From: Chloroflexota bacterium
Lineage (GTDB): Bacteria; Chloroflexota; Anaerolineae; J036; Brachytrichaceae
Direction of reading: 5' to 3'
DNA: 63,337 nucleotides
NCBI GenBank assembly: GCA_021788625.1
Contig: JAJYKL010000012.1
Location: forward strand, 1 to 63,337
The position numbers and the translations under genes are program-made. Positions 16,984-26,367 of this stretch are shown here, one piece after another (position 1 is the first letter of the stretch; each line of letters opens with the position of its first letter). Under the pieces are notes generated by a model. That model worked only from the letters and a program-made list of their open reading frames with translations, was not told the origin of the DNA and did not search any database.

Positions 16984-17670
16984 ATGGCAGGCCCAATCCG
17001 CATCGTTCTGGCTGACGACCACGTTATCCTCCGTCAGGGTACGGCTGAGCTACTGCGCCGCGAACCTGACCTGGAGGTGGTGGGAGAGGCAGGCGACGGC
17101 CAGCAGGCGATCGACCTCGTGCAGGCGCTTCGTCCCGATGTAGTGGTGATGGACGTGCGCATGCCGGGCGTGTCGGGACTGGAGGCGACGCGCCGCATCC
17201 GTGGGTCGTGGCCGACGGTTCAGGTGCTGGTTCTCACGGCGCATGACGACGACCAGTACGTCTTCTCCCTGCTGGAGGCCGGCGCGAGCGGATACCTGCT
17301 GAAGAGCGCTCCGGTTGGTGATCTGGTGCGGGCCATCCATCAGGTAAGAGCCGGTGAGTCGCCATTGGACCCGTCCATCGCGCGCAAGATCGTCGCGCGA
17401 ATGGCGGGCACGGGAGAGAAAGGATCCGGCACCGGGACTGGCACGCATGGCGAAGCGACTATGATCGAGGAACTGTCGGAGCGCGAGCTGGAGGTGCTGC
17501 GCCTGTTGGCCCAGGGACTGAGCAACCGCGCTATCGGTGAGGCACTGTTCATCAGCGACCGCACCGTCCAGGCGCATCTCACCAACATCTACGCCAAAAT
17601 GGGCGTCACGACCCGTTTGGATGCCGTATTGACGGCCATCCGGCGTGGGCTGCTCACGCTCGAGCTCTAG
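16984..17670 (+). CDS. NarL/FixJ-family response regulator
   Basis: From the ATG at 16984 the protein is 228 residues: receiver ('IRIVLADDHVILRQG', phospho-Asp in 'DVVVMDVRMPG', Lys in 'GYLLKSA') and a LuxR helix-turn-helix ('LSERELEVLRLLAQGLSNRAI'). A GTG 36 bases upstream is in frame, but the receiver fold starts at 16984. It is followed after 31 bp by a matching HisKA_3 kinase. The short distance from a TATACT box suggests a leaderless transcript. Confidence 0.92.
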   Translation: MAGPIRIVLADDHVILRQGTAELLRREPDLEVVGEAGDGQQAIDLVQALRPDVVVMDVRMPGVSGLEATRRIRGSWPTVQVLVLTAHDDDQYVFSLLEAGASGYLLKSAPVGDLVRAIHQVRAGESPLDPSIARKIVARMAGTGEKGSGTGTGTHGEATMIEELSERELEVLRLLAQGLSNRAIGEALFISDRTVQAHLTNIYAKMGVTTRLDAVLTAIRRGLLTLEL

Positions 17671-17701
17671 CGGGGCGCATCATTCGGCGAACCGGTATAC
17701 C

Positions 17702-19438
17702 ATGTCCCTGTTTAGCCGCCCACGCTCCCTCCTCGCTCACTCGGTATTATGGGTCATGCTGCCTTTCGTCGTCCTTACAACCGGACTGGTCATCGCCGCG
17801 GTGGCCATCTACCAGCAGTCTGTCACGTCGCTTATCGTGGACCGCGACCGGCAGGTGGCCCATCTGGCAGCCGCCAGCGTTTCCGAGGGTCTGCACGGTT
17901 ACGAGCGCGTGTTGACAACTTTGGCGGGCAATGCTGCAATCCACTCCAGCTCCGCCACAGCCCGCAAGAAGGCCATTGAGTCGGCGGGCAGTGCTCTGTC
18001 GGCGTTTAACGCGGGCGTCCTCGCCGCGGATCTGAATGGCCAGACGCTCACCGCCGTGCCGGTGAGTGTGACGACCATCCTGCCCGACGTAGCCCGGCAA
18101 GACTACTTCCAAACCGTCCTTTCCAACCATGCCCCGGCCTTCAGCCACGTTTTCACCTCCCCTGTCAGTGGTGAGCCGATGATCGTGATAGCGGTGCCCA
18201 TCACCGGCGATAACGATATGCTTTCGGGCGTGCTGCTGGGGGCAGTCGATTTGCGTGATTCGACGCTCGATGATCTGGTGAAGAATATCATCGTCGGCTA
18301 CAACGGTGAAGCCTACCTGGTGGGACAGCGCGGCACGGTGATCTACCATCCAAACCCCGCTGTCATCGGCACCGATTACAGCAACCGCCCCTCGGTCGCT
18401 CAGGTCGAGATGGGCTTCAGTGGTGGCCTGGTGTGGCAGGCTCCTGATGGACGGCGTTACGTAGACGGCTACGCCCCCATCCGTCTGGCAGGCTGGGGTT
18501 TGATAGTGCAGGAGTCGTGGGACCAGGCCGCCGCGCCGACCCAAGCGCACTTCATCCTTTTGACCTTCATTGCGCTGACCGCAACCGGGATTGCTACGGC
18601 TGTGCTTTGGCTGGGTGTCCGTCAGATCACCACGCCTGTGCAGGTCATGGCGGGGCAGACGAGCCGGCTGGCGGCTGGCGACACCGTGGAACCTGTCGGT
18701 GGGAGTGGCATTGCAGAATTCGATGCACTGGCGCGTGCGTTCAACCATATGGCAGCCCAGATCGCGACTTATCGGGCAGGTCTCCGCCGCTACGTGGGCG
18801 CGATCACAGACTCGCAGGAGGAAGAGCGGCTGCGCATCTCCCGCGAGCTGCACGATGAGACGGTGCAGAGCCTGATGGCGGTAGGCCGGCGCATCGAACT
18901 GCACCAGGCATCCGAAGATGACCCGCGCCGCCGCGCACAACTGGAGGAGCTGCACACGATGGTCGACGCGACGGTGGACGGCGTACGCCAGATCAGCCGC
19001 GATCTGCGGCCACTCATCCTGGACGACCTGGGGCTGGTTCCGGCTTTACGCATGCTGGTGCGCGGCCAGCGTGAAGGCGAGGGTGCCGTGCCCTCAGTGA
19101 GGCTCGACGTGACGGGAACCCCCGTGCAACTCACCCCCGTACAGGAACTGGCGCTCTACCGCATCACCCAGGAAGCGCTTAACAACGTGCGCCGGCATGC
19201 GCATGCGACGAGTGTCAGCGTCACGCTGGCTTTCCAGATACATGCCGTCCAACTCGATGTGACCGATGACGGGCGGGGGTTCACGCTACCCACGGAAATT
19301 GCTGAGCTGGCTCAGACAGGCCACTTCGGCCTGATGGGTATCCAGGAGCGCGTGTGGGCTGCCGGAGGAACCCTGGTCGTAAATGCCGGGCAGGATCGCG
19401 GTGTCCACATAAGCGTAATGATTCCCGTGGATTACTGA
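17702..19438 (+). CDS. Cache-HAMP-HisKA_3 sensor kinase
   Basis: The 578-residue protein has an N-terminal membrane helix, a large extracytoplasmic Cache sensor (about residues 40-290), a second membrane helix, HAMP, a HisKA_3 dimerisation domain with 'RISRELHDETVQSLMAVGRRIEL', and a NarX-type HATPase ('ITQEALNNVRRHAHA', 'DDGRGF'). This class phosphorylates NarL-type regulators, so it pairs with the gene 31 bp upstream. The Cache domain suggests a small extracellular ligand. Confidence 0.92.
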   Translation: MSLFSRPRSLLAHSVLWVMLPFVVLTTGLVIAAVAIYQQSVTSLIVDRDRQVAHLAAASVSEGLHGYERVLTTLAGNAAIHSSSATARKKAIESAGSALSAFNAGVLAADLNGQTLTAVPVSVTTILPDVARQDYFQTVLSNHAPAFSHVFTSPVSGEPMIVIAVPITGDNDMLSGVLLGAVDLRDSTLDDLVKNIIVGYNGEAYLVGQRGTVIYHPNPAVIGTDYSNRPSVAQVEMGFSGGLVWQAPDGRRYVDGYAPIRLAGWGLIVQESWDQAAAPTQAHFILLTFIALTATGIATAVLWLGVRQITTPVQVMAGQTSRLAAGDTVEPVGGSGIAEFDALARAFNHMAAQIATYRAGLRRYVGAITDSQEEERLRISRELHDETVQSLMAVGRRIELHQASEDDPRRRAQLEELHTMVDATVDGVRQISRDLRPLILDDLGLVPALRMLVRGQREGEGAVPSVRLDVTGTPVQLTPVQELALYRITQEALNNVRRHAHATSVSVTLAFQIHAVQLDVTDDGRGFTLPTEIAELAQTGHFGLMGIQERVWAAGGTLVVNAGQDRGVHISVMIPVDY

Positions 19439-19664
19439 TCTCTGCGGCCAGCTACCTTCTCTCCATGGATCCGGTGCCCCTATAGCGCACTTTTCGTGCG
19501 GCTGCCATCTCCATATGGGCACCACGGGCCGATGAGCGATTCCGCGTACTCGCCTTAAGCGTCCCTGCGCTTGTAACCCCGGCACGTCATCATTACTCTT
19601 TTGCCATCGAGTCTTTCTAGATTCGTTTCCGTCGTGTTCAAACGCGAAGTGGAGGTTAGTACAG

Positions 19665-19964
19665 ATGAGCGAAGGTCAGGTGGAGATACCGAGGGCAGGT
19701 CTTGACACGCTGCCACAGGACGCCCAGGCGCTTTATGTAGAGACCTATACCCGATCCTGGAACGAATTTAAATCTCAAGGTGACACCGGCATGTCGCGCC
19801 AGGCGGTTGCCACTCGTGATGCGTGGACAGCCGTCAACCGTGAATTTGTCCGGGATGACGAGACGCATCTGTGGCACCGCCGGGGTGAGGTGGTGCAGCC
19901 AGTGGTCGCTCCGCGCAAACGCTCAGCCTTTCAGGTGCTTCGCGGCCTCTTTGAGAGAGGATAG
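19665..19964 (+). CDS. ChaB-like small protein
   Basis: This 99-residue protein has the ChaB pattern 'LPQDAQALYVETYTRSWNE' and 'AWTAVNREFVRDDETHLWHRR'. ChaB was described as a regulator of cation transport, but most members have no proven role. A GGAGG site precedes the ATG. A paralogue on the opposite strand lies at 25730-26053, so the pair brackets this region. Confidence 0.75.
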   Translation: MSEGQVEIPRAGLDTLPQDAQALYVETYTRSWNEFKSQGDTGMSRQAVATRDAWTAVNREFVRDDETHLWHRRGEVVQPVVAPRKRSAFQVLRGLFERG

Positions 19965-20030
19965 GAGGGAAGAGTAAGGGGGGTTAATAGAGTACTGCGG
20001 GGAGAGGCCCGCTGGGAGGAACATTGCCAG

Positions 20031-20975
20031 ATGCAAAGGATGTCCCAGTTTGAGCCCCGCGCGTCGAGCGATGCCGTAGCGCGGCCCCTGCATGTGGTGC
20101 TGAGCGTGGATCCCACGCCCCACACGCTGGCGGCTGCCCGCTTCGTGCGCGATCTGCTCCTGCCGCAGGGCAGCTTGGTTACGGCCCTGGCTGTTGATGA
20201 TCCAGACAGGTCAGTCAACCTGGGTGCGACACTCAAGGCGCTGGATCGCGTTGTGTCCATCATGGATTACAACCACATCGAGGTGATGACCAGCTTGATG
20301 GAGGGCCACGAGGCTGAGTTGCTCCTGACGTTCTCTCGGCGTCTCGCGGCGGACCTGCTTATGGTCAGTGCGAATGGCCTGCATAATCGATTTGGCATCT
20401 TTCTGGGCGGGCCAGCTCAGAGGTTGGTGAACGCAGCGCACTGCCCGGTCCTCATCGCCCGTGCGCCGTACGTCAGGCTCCGCCATGTGCTGGTGGTAAG
20501 TGATTTTACCTGGACCAGTCTGAATGCAGCGCGGTACCTGGCAGAGATGCCCTTGCCTCCCAATACCAGATATACAGTTATGTATGTGCAATCACATGAG
20601 GATGGCGCACTGGATCTGCTCGGCCGAACCAGGTACCAAAACGGTGCGGGTGCCCGATCGGGCGAGCCGGATGTGGAGGTTGAACTGCGCGCCACCGAAC
20701 AGTGCGTGAGTGCAGTTGTACCCAGTTACCCCACCGAGGTGTTACGCGCTGCGGGTCGTTGCGTGACCAGCATTGTTGTGCAGGGTGACAGCGTGGCCGA
20801 AGTTATCCACTACGCGCAAACTCACGGGGTGGACCTCATTGTCACCGGCGCAAACGCGCAAGGCACGGCTGGGAGCTGGTTCACAGGCGATGCAACGCGC
20901 CGGCTTGTCCACAATGCGTACTGCTCTGTACTGGTTGTTAAGCGTGCACCGAGCAAGGTGTGTGGTGAATGTTGA
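20031..20975 (+). CDS. Tandem universal stress protein (two Usp domains)
   Basis: The 314-residue protein has two UspA folds (about residues 20-145 and 150-305). The first ends 'GGPAQRLVNAAHCPVLIARAP' and the second has the ATP-binding type glycine motif 'VTGANAQGTAGSWFTGDATRRLV' region, ending 'CSVLVVKR'. It is a cytoplasmic stress or energy-status protein. A GGAGG sequence sits 10 nt before the ATG at 20031; an internal ATG at 20040 is possible. It follows the ChaB-like gene and precedes the HEAT protein gene. Confidence 0.85.
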   Translation: MQRMSQFEPRASSDAVARPLHVVLSVDPTPHTLAAARFVRDLLLPQGSLVTALAVDDPDRSVNLGATLKALDRVVSIMDYNHIEVMTSLMEGHEAELLLTFSRRLAADLLMVSANGLHNRFGIFLGGPAQRLVNAAHCPVLIARAPYVRLRHVLVVSDFTWTSLNAARYLAEMPLPPNTRYTVMYVQSHEDGALDLLGRTRYQNGAGARSGEPDVEVELRATEQCVSAVVPSYPTEVLRAAGRCVTSIVVQGDSVAEVIHYAQTHGVDLIVTGANAQGTAGSWFTGDATRRLVHNAYCSVLVVKRAPSKVCGEC

Positions 20976-21024
20976 GTGGTAAGTCAACCTGTTGGTAGAC
21001 CTGTGGTCAGGTGCAACTAAGGCC

Positions 21025-21609
21025 ATGAGTAGCATGTCCTACTTAAGAACCGAGTTAAGCAATTCCTCTGGCGTCGAGCGGCGACGCGCCCGAGTGGCAC
21101 TGGTTGAACTGGGGGATGAAGCCGTCCCGACTTTAATCGCCGCACTTTCGGACCCTCATCTCCTGGCGAAGCATGAAGCCTTGAAGGCTCTGGAAGCGAT
21201 TGGCAATGTTGCCGCGGCTCAGGGTCTGGTCGACGCCTTGCATGACTCGGATTATTGCGTTCGCTGGATGGCCGCCGAAGCTCTTACCCACACCGGTCCC
21301 ACAGGCTTGCGGATTTTGTTGGCGGAATTGGCCAGAGAAGACGAGCTGGGCAGCGAGCCAGCTTATGTTCATGAGTGGACACGTTACGTGTTGCACTTTT
21401 ACCAAGGCGACTTGCCCAAGCCGCTTGAGCAATTGTTGAGTGCGCTGGATGATAACGGCGCTGGCGATACCCTGGCATGGGATGCCAGTGTCGCACTCCA
21501 ATCTATTACAATCACCTCTACTACTCCTTCTTCTTCAACCTCTACAACTTCGACAACCTCTACAACTTCTCACAACTTCTCAGCGACTGCTTCAGGCGCC
21601 TGCGGTTAG
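21025..21609 (+). CDS. HEAT-repeat protein with Ser/Thr-rich tail
   Basis: From the ATG at 21025 the protein is 194 residues. It has two to three HEAT-like helical repeats ('EAVPTLIAALSDPHLLAKHEALKALEAIG', 'GLVDALHDSDYCVRWMAAEAL'), a scaffold for protein contacts. The last ~35 residues are Ser/Thr rich and are encoded by a pyrimidine-rich microsatellite (about 21510-21590). The tail probably arose by repeat expansion or a frameshift. Confidence 0.65.
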   Translation: MSSMSYLRTELSNSSGVERRRARVALVELGDEAVPTLIAALSDPHLLAKHEALKALEAIGNVAAAQGLVDALHDSDYCVRWMAAEALTHTGPTGLRILLAELAREDELGSEPAYVHEWTRYVLHFYQGDLPKPLEQLLSALDDNGAGDTLAWDASVALQSITITSTTPSSSTSTTSTTSTTSHNFSATASGACG

Positions 21610-21692
21610 CTGAACCGGAGGTCCGAGGTCCGGTTGGTTTTGTCAGTTGTGTAGTTCCTAACCCGTTTAGGGTGGTTAAGGAGGATTGTCAG

Positions 21693-23603
21693 ATGAGTTC
21701 GCATATTTCTAGAACGAGCAGCAAGATGGTACTAACGCGCCGGCAGATGTTGAAGGTGCTGGGGGCTTCAGGTGCGACGGCTGCCCTCGTCGCGTGTGGT
21801 GCGGCCGCGCCGGCCGCCACCGCTACGACTGCGCCGACCACCGCGCCTACGAGTACCTCCGCCGCGACGCCGACCTCGGCGTCTACCACAGCATCCGCCA
21901 CCGCGCCGGCCGCCACCGCTACGTCCGCTGCCACCGCTACGTCCGCTGCCACCGCTACGTCCGCTGCGCTGAAGAACAGTGGTGGCAAGCTGATGCCGGC
22001 TGACGCGGCGCCGCTGAACCAGCAGGTGTACCAGGTTTCCGGCGCGGCCAGCCCCGGCACCGACGGTCAGATCACCGGCAGCGTGTACGACCGCTCCGGC
22101 ATCTCCGACATCTACGACATACCGCTCACCCGCATCGACCACGACTTCAACATCGTGCCCGGTGCGGCTACGTCATGGAACATTTCAAAGGATGGCCTGA
22201 CCTGGACGTTCAAGCTGCGCAACGACCTACCATGGTCCGACGGCTCCGGTAACGAAAACGCCGACGACTTCATCGCCACCATGCAGCACATGGCCGACCC
22301 GGCCACCGGTTACGACTTTACCTGGTACTGGGACAAGGGCGCTGGCAACATCAAGAATTTCGGCGAAGCCCTGGCCAAGAAGGTACCTGTAAGCCAGGTG
22401 GGCGTGAGCAAGACCGACGAATACACATTGCTCGTCCAAACCAGCGAGGTGACGCCTTACCTGCCACGCATGACCATCTATTACATGCCCTTTAACGCCA
22501 AGGCCCTCAAGGCGCACGGCCCGCAGTACATGACCAACCCCGCCACGTGCGTATCCAGCGGCCCGTTCGTTGTCACGAGTTGGTCGCCGACGCGCTTCGA
22601 GGCCGCCATCAACACCAAGGCGGCTCCGGACGTCATGCCGTATATTGAAAAACTCACGGCCGTGCCCTACCAGAATGCCTTCCAGGCGTACCAGGCCGGT
22701 CAGATCGACAGCTATGGCGTGACCACCGCGGCCGACATCGAGACGGTGATCAATAGTCCCACTCTGAGCAAGCAAGCCACCCCCGACGTGGGCGACTTCC
22801 GCACCGACTACTACTTCTTTGATGTCACCCAGAAACCCTACGACAATAAGACCTTCCGCGAGGCGCTAGGCCACCTGCTGGACCGCGTGAATATCGTCAA
22901 GAACATCGTCCGGCCCATCCTGGGTCGCCCGGCTTACGGCTTCCTGGCCCCCGGCTTCCCCGCCTCCAACGAAGAGGCACTGAAGAACATCCAGACCTAC
23001 GATCCAACCCTGGCCAAGCAGCTCTACAAGCAGTCGGGGGTGAATGTGAGCAACCTGACCATGACTTACCGCAACGACAACCCGCTCTACCCCGCCATCT
23101 GCGCCACCTATGCCGACGCCATCAAGACCAACCTGGGGATCAACGTGGAAATCAAGTCGCTGGACGGGAAGACCTTCACGGCTGAAACGCTGGCCACGCC
23201 TTCCATCCCGTTCGGCTGCGTGTCCTACGGCATGGACTACCTGGACCCGTCGGATATGCTGGGCGTGTTCAAGGGTTCAAAGGAAGGCGGGCGGCACACC
23301 TGGAACAACACGCAATACCAGCAGTTGCTGGCCAAAGCCGGCCCGATGACCCAGGAACCCGAGCGCACGCAGCTCTACCAGCAGGCTGAGAAGATCCTTA
23401 CTGAGAGCTTCGCCTTCATCTGGATCTATCACCGCACCCTGGTCAACCTGTGGAAGCCCTACCTGAAAGGGCCCGGCTTCCTGCCTGGCAAGGTCAATAC
23501 CAACCCCGGCTGGGCCTGGCCTGGCCTCGGGGCGTTCGATCCTTACCCCTCGTCGTTTTATATCTCCAATGAAGTGCTGAAGGAGACCCGTACGATCGTA
23601 TAG
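21693..23603 (+). CDS. Peptide ABC transporter substrate-binding lipoprotein (SBP family 5)
   Basis: The ATG at 21693 has a strong AAGGAGG site and gives 636 residues. The signal shows a twin-Arg-like 'TRRQMLKVLG' and lipobox 'LVACG', so the mature protein is anchored outside the membrane. An Ala/Thr/Ser linker of about 70 residues follows, part of it encoded by three 18-bp tandem repeats (21911-21967). The rest is a family-5 periplasmic binding domain for peptides or related solutes. Two permease genes follow after a 127-bp gap that holds a large hairpin. Confidence 0.9.
   Translation: MSSHISRTSSKMVLTRRQMLKVLGASGATAALVACGAAAPAATATTAPTTAPTSTSAATPTSASTTASATAPAATATSAATATSAATATSAALKNSGGKLMPADAAPLNQQVYQVSGAASPGTDGQITGSVYDRSGISDIYDIPLTRIDHDFNIVPGAATSWNISKDGLTWTFKLRNDLPWSDGSGNENADDFIATMQHMADPATGYDFTWYWDKGAGNIKNFGEALAKKVPVSQVGVSKTDEYTLLVQTSEVTPYLPRMTIYYMPFNAKALKAHGPQYMTNPATCVSSGPFVVTSWSPTRFEAAINTKAAPDVMPYIEKLTAVPYQNAFQAYQAGQIDSYGVTTAADIETVINSPTLSKQATPDVGDFRTDYYFFDVTQKPYDNKTFREALGHLLDRVNIVKNIVRPILGRPAYGFLAPGFPASNEEALKNIQTYDPTLAKQLYKQSGVNVSNLTMTYRNDNPLYPAICATYADAIKTNLGINVEIKSLDGKTFTAETLATPSIPFGCVSYGMDYLDPSDMLGVFKGSKEGGRHTWNNTQYQQLLAKAGPMTQEPERTQLYQQAEKILTESFAFIWIYHRTLVNLWKPYLKGPGFLPGKVNTNPGWAWPGLGAFDPYPSSFYISNEVLKETRTIV
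21911..21967 (+). repeat. 18-bp tandem repeats in the lipoprotein linker
   Basis: Three near-perfect copies of GCCACCGCTACGTCCGCT encode repeated ATATSA units in the flexible linker that tethers the binding protein to the membrane. Copy number could vary without shifting the frame. Confidence 0.8.
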
Positions 23604-23622
23604 GCATGTGACCCGCTGATTC

Positions 23623-23698
23623 ATCCGGGACGGGTTAGCCGGGTTGGCTGACTCGACACTAGAGACAGGTGCCTGGGGGCAGGCGACCCGTCCCGGAT
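23623..23698. repeat. 13-bp inverted repeat between binding protein and permease genes
   Basis: ATCCGGGACGGGT (23623-23635) and ACCCGTCCCGGAT (23686-23698) are perfect inverted arms around a 50-nt loop. There is no T-run, so it is not a plain terminator. The position suggests an mRNA-stabilising or partial-termination hairpin that raises binding-protein levels above permease levels. Confidence 0.6.
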
Positions 23699-23730
23699 TG
23701 GACCCGCTCGATTCCGTGAGTGGTACGTAA

Positions 23731-24660
23731 ATGACTCGATATCTATTGCAGCGTCTGCTAGGGTTCGTCTTCGTCATCCTGGTGGTGTCATTCATTACTT
23801 TCTTCCTGATGTGGAAAACACCCGGAGGACCGTTCGACGAGACGAACATGCCACTGGAGCCAGCCGCCAAGGCCAACATCATCGCCAAGTACGGTCTGAA
23901 CCAACCCTTCTACGTGCAGTGGGCCAAGTATATGATCGCCGCCGTGCATGGCGATTTTGGCTACTCGTTCAAGTACCCTGGCCAAAAGGTCACTACCCTG
24001 TTCTTTCAGTACTGGCCCAATAGCCTGCTGCTGGGTGGGTTGGCCGTCCTGTGGAGCTTCCCCCTCGGCGCGGTTTTGGGCATCGTGGCGGCGCTGCACC
24101 GCAACCGGTTCCTCGACCAGATCATCACGGTGTTCGCGCTCATAACCGTCACCTTGCCCTCCTTCGCCCTGGCGTTCTTCGCCCTGGCCATCTTCGCCGT
24201 CGACCTGCGCTGGTTTCCCTACGGCGGGTGGAATCCCAGCGGTGATCCGAAGACGCTGGTGCTGCCCGTCATTATCTTCGGGCTGGGCACGGTCGGGTCC
24301 CTGGCGCGCTACATGCGCCACGGCATGCTTGACGTGCTCGGCCAGGATTACATCCGCACGGCGCGCGCCAAGGGCGTATCCAGGACCAAGGTCATCGTGA
24401 AGCATGCCATGCGCAACATGCTGGTGCCCATCGTGACCATCTTCGGTCCCGTATTGACCAATGCCATCACGGGCTCCGCCTTCGTCGAGGAGTGGTTTGT
24501 CATCCCTGGCATCGGCCACTTCTACCTGGACAGCATCACCAATCGCGACTACCCGGTCATCATGGCCAGCGTGCTGATCATCGCAGTCATCCTGACTCTG
24601 ACCTACCTCCTGACGGACATTGCCTACACCATCCTCGATCCACGCATCCGGCTGACCTGA
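23731..24660 (+). CDS. Peptide ABC transporter permease (DppB-like)
   Basis: This 309-residue permease has six membrane segments and the binding-protein-dependent loop 'YIRTARAKGVSRTKVIVKHAMRNMLVP' (EAA motif). It forms the membrane channel with the next gene product. The ribosome site is weak, matching its position behind the intercistronic hairpin. Confidence 0.93.
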   Translation: MTRYLLQRLLGFVFVILVVSFITFFLMWKTPGGPFDETNMPLEPAAKANIIAKYGLNQPFYVQWAKYMIAAVHGDFGYSFKYPGQKVTTLFFQYWPNSLLLGGLAVLWSFPLGAVLGIVAALHRNRFLDQIITVFALITVTLPSFALAFFALAIFAVDLRWFPYGGWNPSGDPKTLVLPVIIFGLGTVGSLARYMRHGMLDVLGQDYIRTARAKGVSRTKVIVKHAMRNMLVPIVTIFGPVLTNAITGSAFVEEWFVIPGIGHFYLDSITNRDYPVIMASVLIIAVILTLTYLLTDIAYTILDPRIRLT

Positions 24661-24673
24661 ACAAGAGAATAGA

Positions 24674-25588
24674 ATGGCAACTTATAGATTAGTAACCCGC
24701 AAGCAGGTCAAACCCACCGCACCGACGGAATACAAAGTGCTTTCGCCGTTCTATTTGGCGTGGCGTCGTTTCCGCAGGAATAAGCTTGCCATCATTGGCG
24801 GAGTCATCGTCTTCCTCTTCCTCTTCACCGGCATCTTCGCACCCATCATCTCCCCCTACCCTTACTACCAGACCAGCTACTACACCTTCATCCCGCCCTT
24901 TACCATGCCTGGCCACCTGCTGGGCACGGACGATGCGGGGCGCGACTTCCTCAGCCGCCTGATCTGGGGTGCGAATACCAGCCTGATCGTGGGCTTCTCC
25001 GCCATGACCTTCACACTGGTGATCGGTCTGGTCCTTGGGTTCCTGGCCGCCTGGTATCAGGGGGTGGTGGACTTTACGGTGAACCGCCTGCTGGAGATAA
25101 CGGGCTCCATGCCGGGGCTGTTGTTCCAGATCCTGATTATGACCATGATCGGCAACGGCACGCTCAACGTGACCTTCGCGATCGCCATTCTGTCCTGGCC
25201 TGGCATGGTGCGTCTGGTGCGCGCCCAGGTGCTCAGCTACAAGGATCGCGAATTCGTGGAAGCATCGCGCAGCCTGGGTGCCGGCACCGGCTTCATCGCC
25301 TGGCGTCACATACTGCCCAACATCATCAACCCTATTTTGGTAAGCATCGCCTTCGGCATTCCTGGCTTTATGGTGGCAGAGGCTGGCTTGAGCTTCCTGG
25401 GCTATGGCATCAACGACCCGACGCCCAGCTGGGGCAAGATGCTGGGGAACGCCGGCCAGTACGTGCAGAGCTTCGTCTACCTGGGGGCTTACCCGACAGC
25501 CTTGTTGATGATCGTGTTCATCGGCTTCTCCTTCTTCGGAGACGGTGTACGCGACGCACTGGATCCCTCTTCCGATCGCATCGTCTGA
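24674..25588 (+). CDS. Peptide ABC transporter permease (DppC-like)
   Basis: This 304-residue permease has the DppC N-terminal extension ('AWRRFRRNKLAIIGG'), six membrane segments and the EAA loop 'EFVEASRSLGAGTGFIAWRHILPN'. It starts 13 bp after the first permease. No ATPase gene follows; the transporter must borrow ATPases encoded elsewhere. Confidence 0.93.
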   Translation: MATYRLVTRKQVKPTAPTEYKVLSPFYLAWRRFRRNKLAIIGGVIVFLFLFTGIFAPIISPYPYYQTSYYTFIPPFTMPGHLLGTDDAGRDFLSRLIWGANTSLIVGFSAMTFTLVIGLVLGFLAAWYQGVVDFTVNRLLEITGSMPGLLFQILIMTMIGNGTLNVTFAIAILSWPGMVRLVRAQVLSYKDREFVEASRSLGAGTGFIAWRHILPNIINPILVSIAFGIPGFMVAEAGLSFLGYGINDPTPSWGKMLGNAGQYVQSFVYLGAYPTALLMIVFIGFSFFGDGVRDALDPSSDRIV

Positions 25589-25729
25589 AGCAACCAGTGT
25601 GCCTTGAGGTCCTCTCCTCCTTGACGCAGCACCGCGGCTGCCCGTAGGGCCATTAAAAACCTGGCGCGGCGCTCTAGCGCTTCTTTCGGGTCTGAGTGGA
25701 CGAAATTACGGAATAACTGCGCGGGTGTG

Positions 25730-26053
25730 CTATTCTGCCTGGGGGTGCACTCTGAGGATTCCCAACAAGACCCCGCGGATGGAATGTGCAGGTTTACGCG
25801 AAGTCTCCTTGTGGGGGGAGGATGATGGATCTGCTTTACGATGCCAGCGAAACGTCTGTTCATCCCGCTCGTAGAGATGGGTAACCGCGGCCATGGCGGC
25901 GATGGAGGCTACCGTATCACTGGACATGGGACCGTCCCGTCGGGCGTCATATTGCTGCCGTATGCGCATATAGACCTCGGTGTAGAGTTGCTGCGCGTCC
26001 TCCGGGAGGATGTCACGCTGTTCTCGTGTAAGTAGTTCCTCTAGATTAGTCAT
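25730..26053 (-). CDS. ChaB-like small protein, second copy
   Basis: The 107-residue protein matches the ChaB-like gene at 19665-19964: 'LPEDAQQLYTEVYMRIRQQYDA' and 'MAAVTHLYERDEQTFRWHRK'. It is on the opposite strand and has a GGAG site before the ATG. The final 30 residues are divergent. Its function is unknown. Confidence 0.7.
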   Translation of the reverse strand: MTNLEELLTREQRDILPEDAQQLYTEVYMRIRQQYDARRDGPMSSDTVASIAAMAAVTHLYERDEQTFRWHRKADPSSSPHKETSRKPAHSIRGVLLGILRVHPQAE

Positions 26054-26367
26054 TCAACACTCCAGTGCATACTGCGAATATACGGCTGTCAGACATTCTG
26101 ACTTCATAAAGGTATCCGGAAATGGACCGATGACCAGCGTAACTTAGCCAGTTTCAGCTACGCGATTCCGCTACACAAAGATGCGCACTTTTGCGCGCTG
26201 GTGGGAAGCGACCTGAATGGCTTCAGCCTGCCTCCTGCCTGGGTGCACCTCCTCGTTGCTGTGCCATGCTTTACTCGCGAGCGGGACTCCATGTAACACC
26301 CAGGCCCCGACTGCATCTAAGTCTTCATATGGACTGGCACACAAGCATAGGGAGCTTTGGAGGCAAC
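26054..26367. other. 314-bp intergenic region with no recognised gene
   Basis: The region lies between the divergent ChaB-like and YgaP-like genes and so should hold both promoters. I see no clear -35/-10 pair, repeat or RNA gene. Confidence 0.4.
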
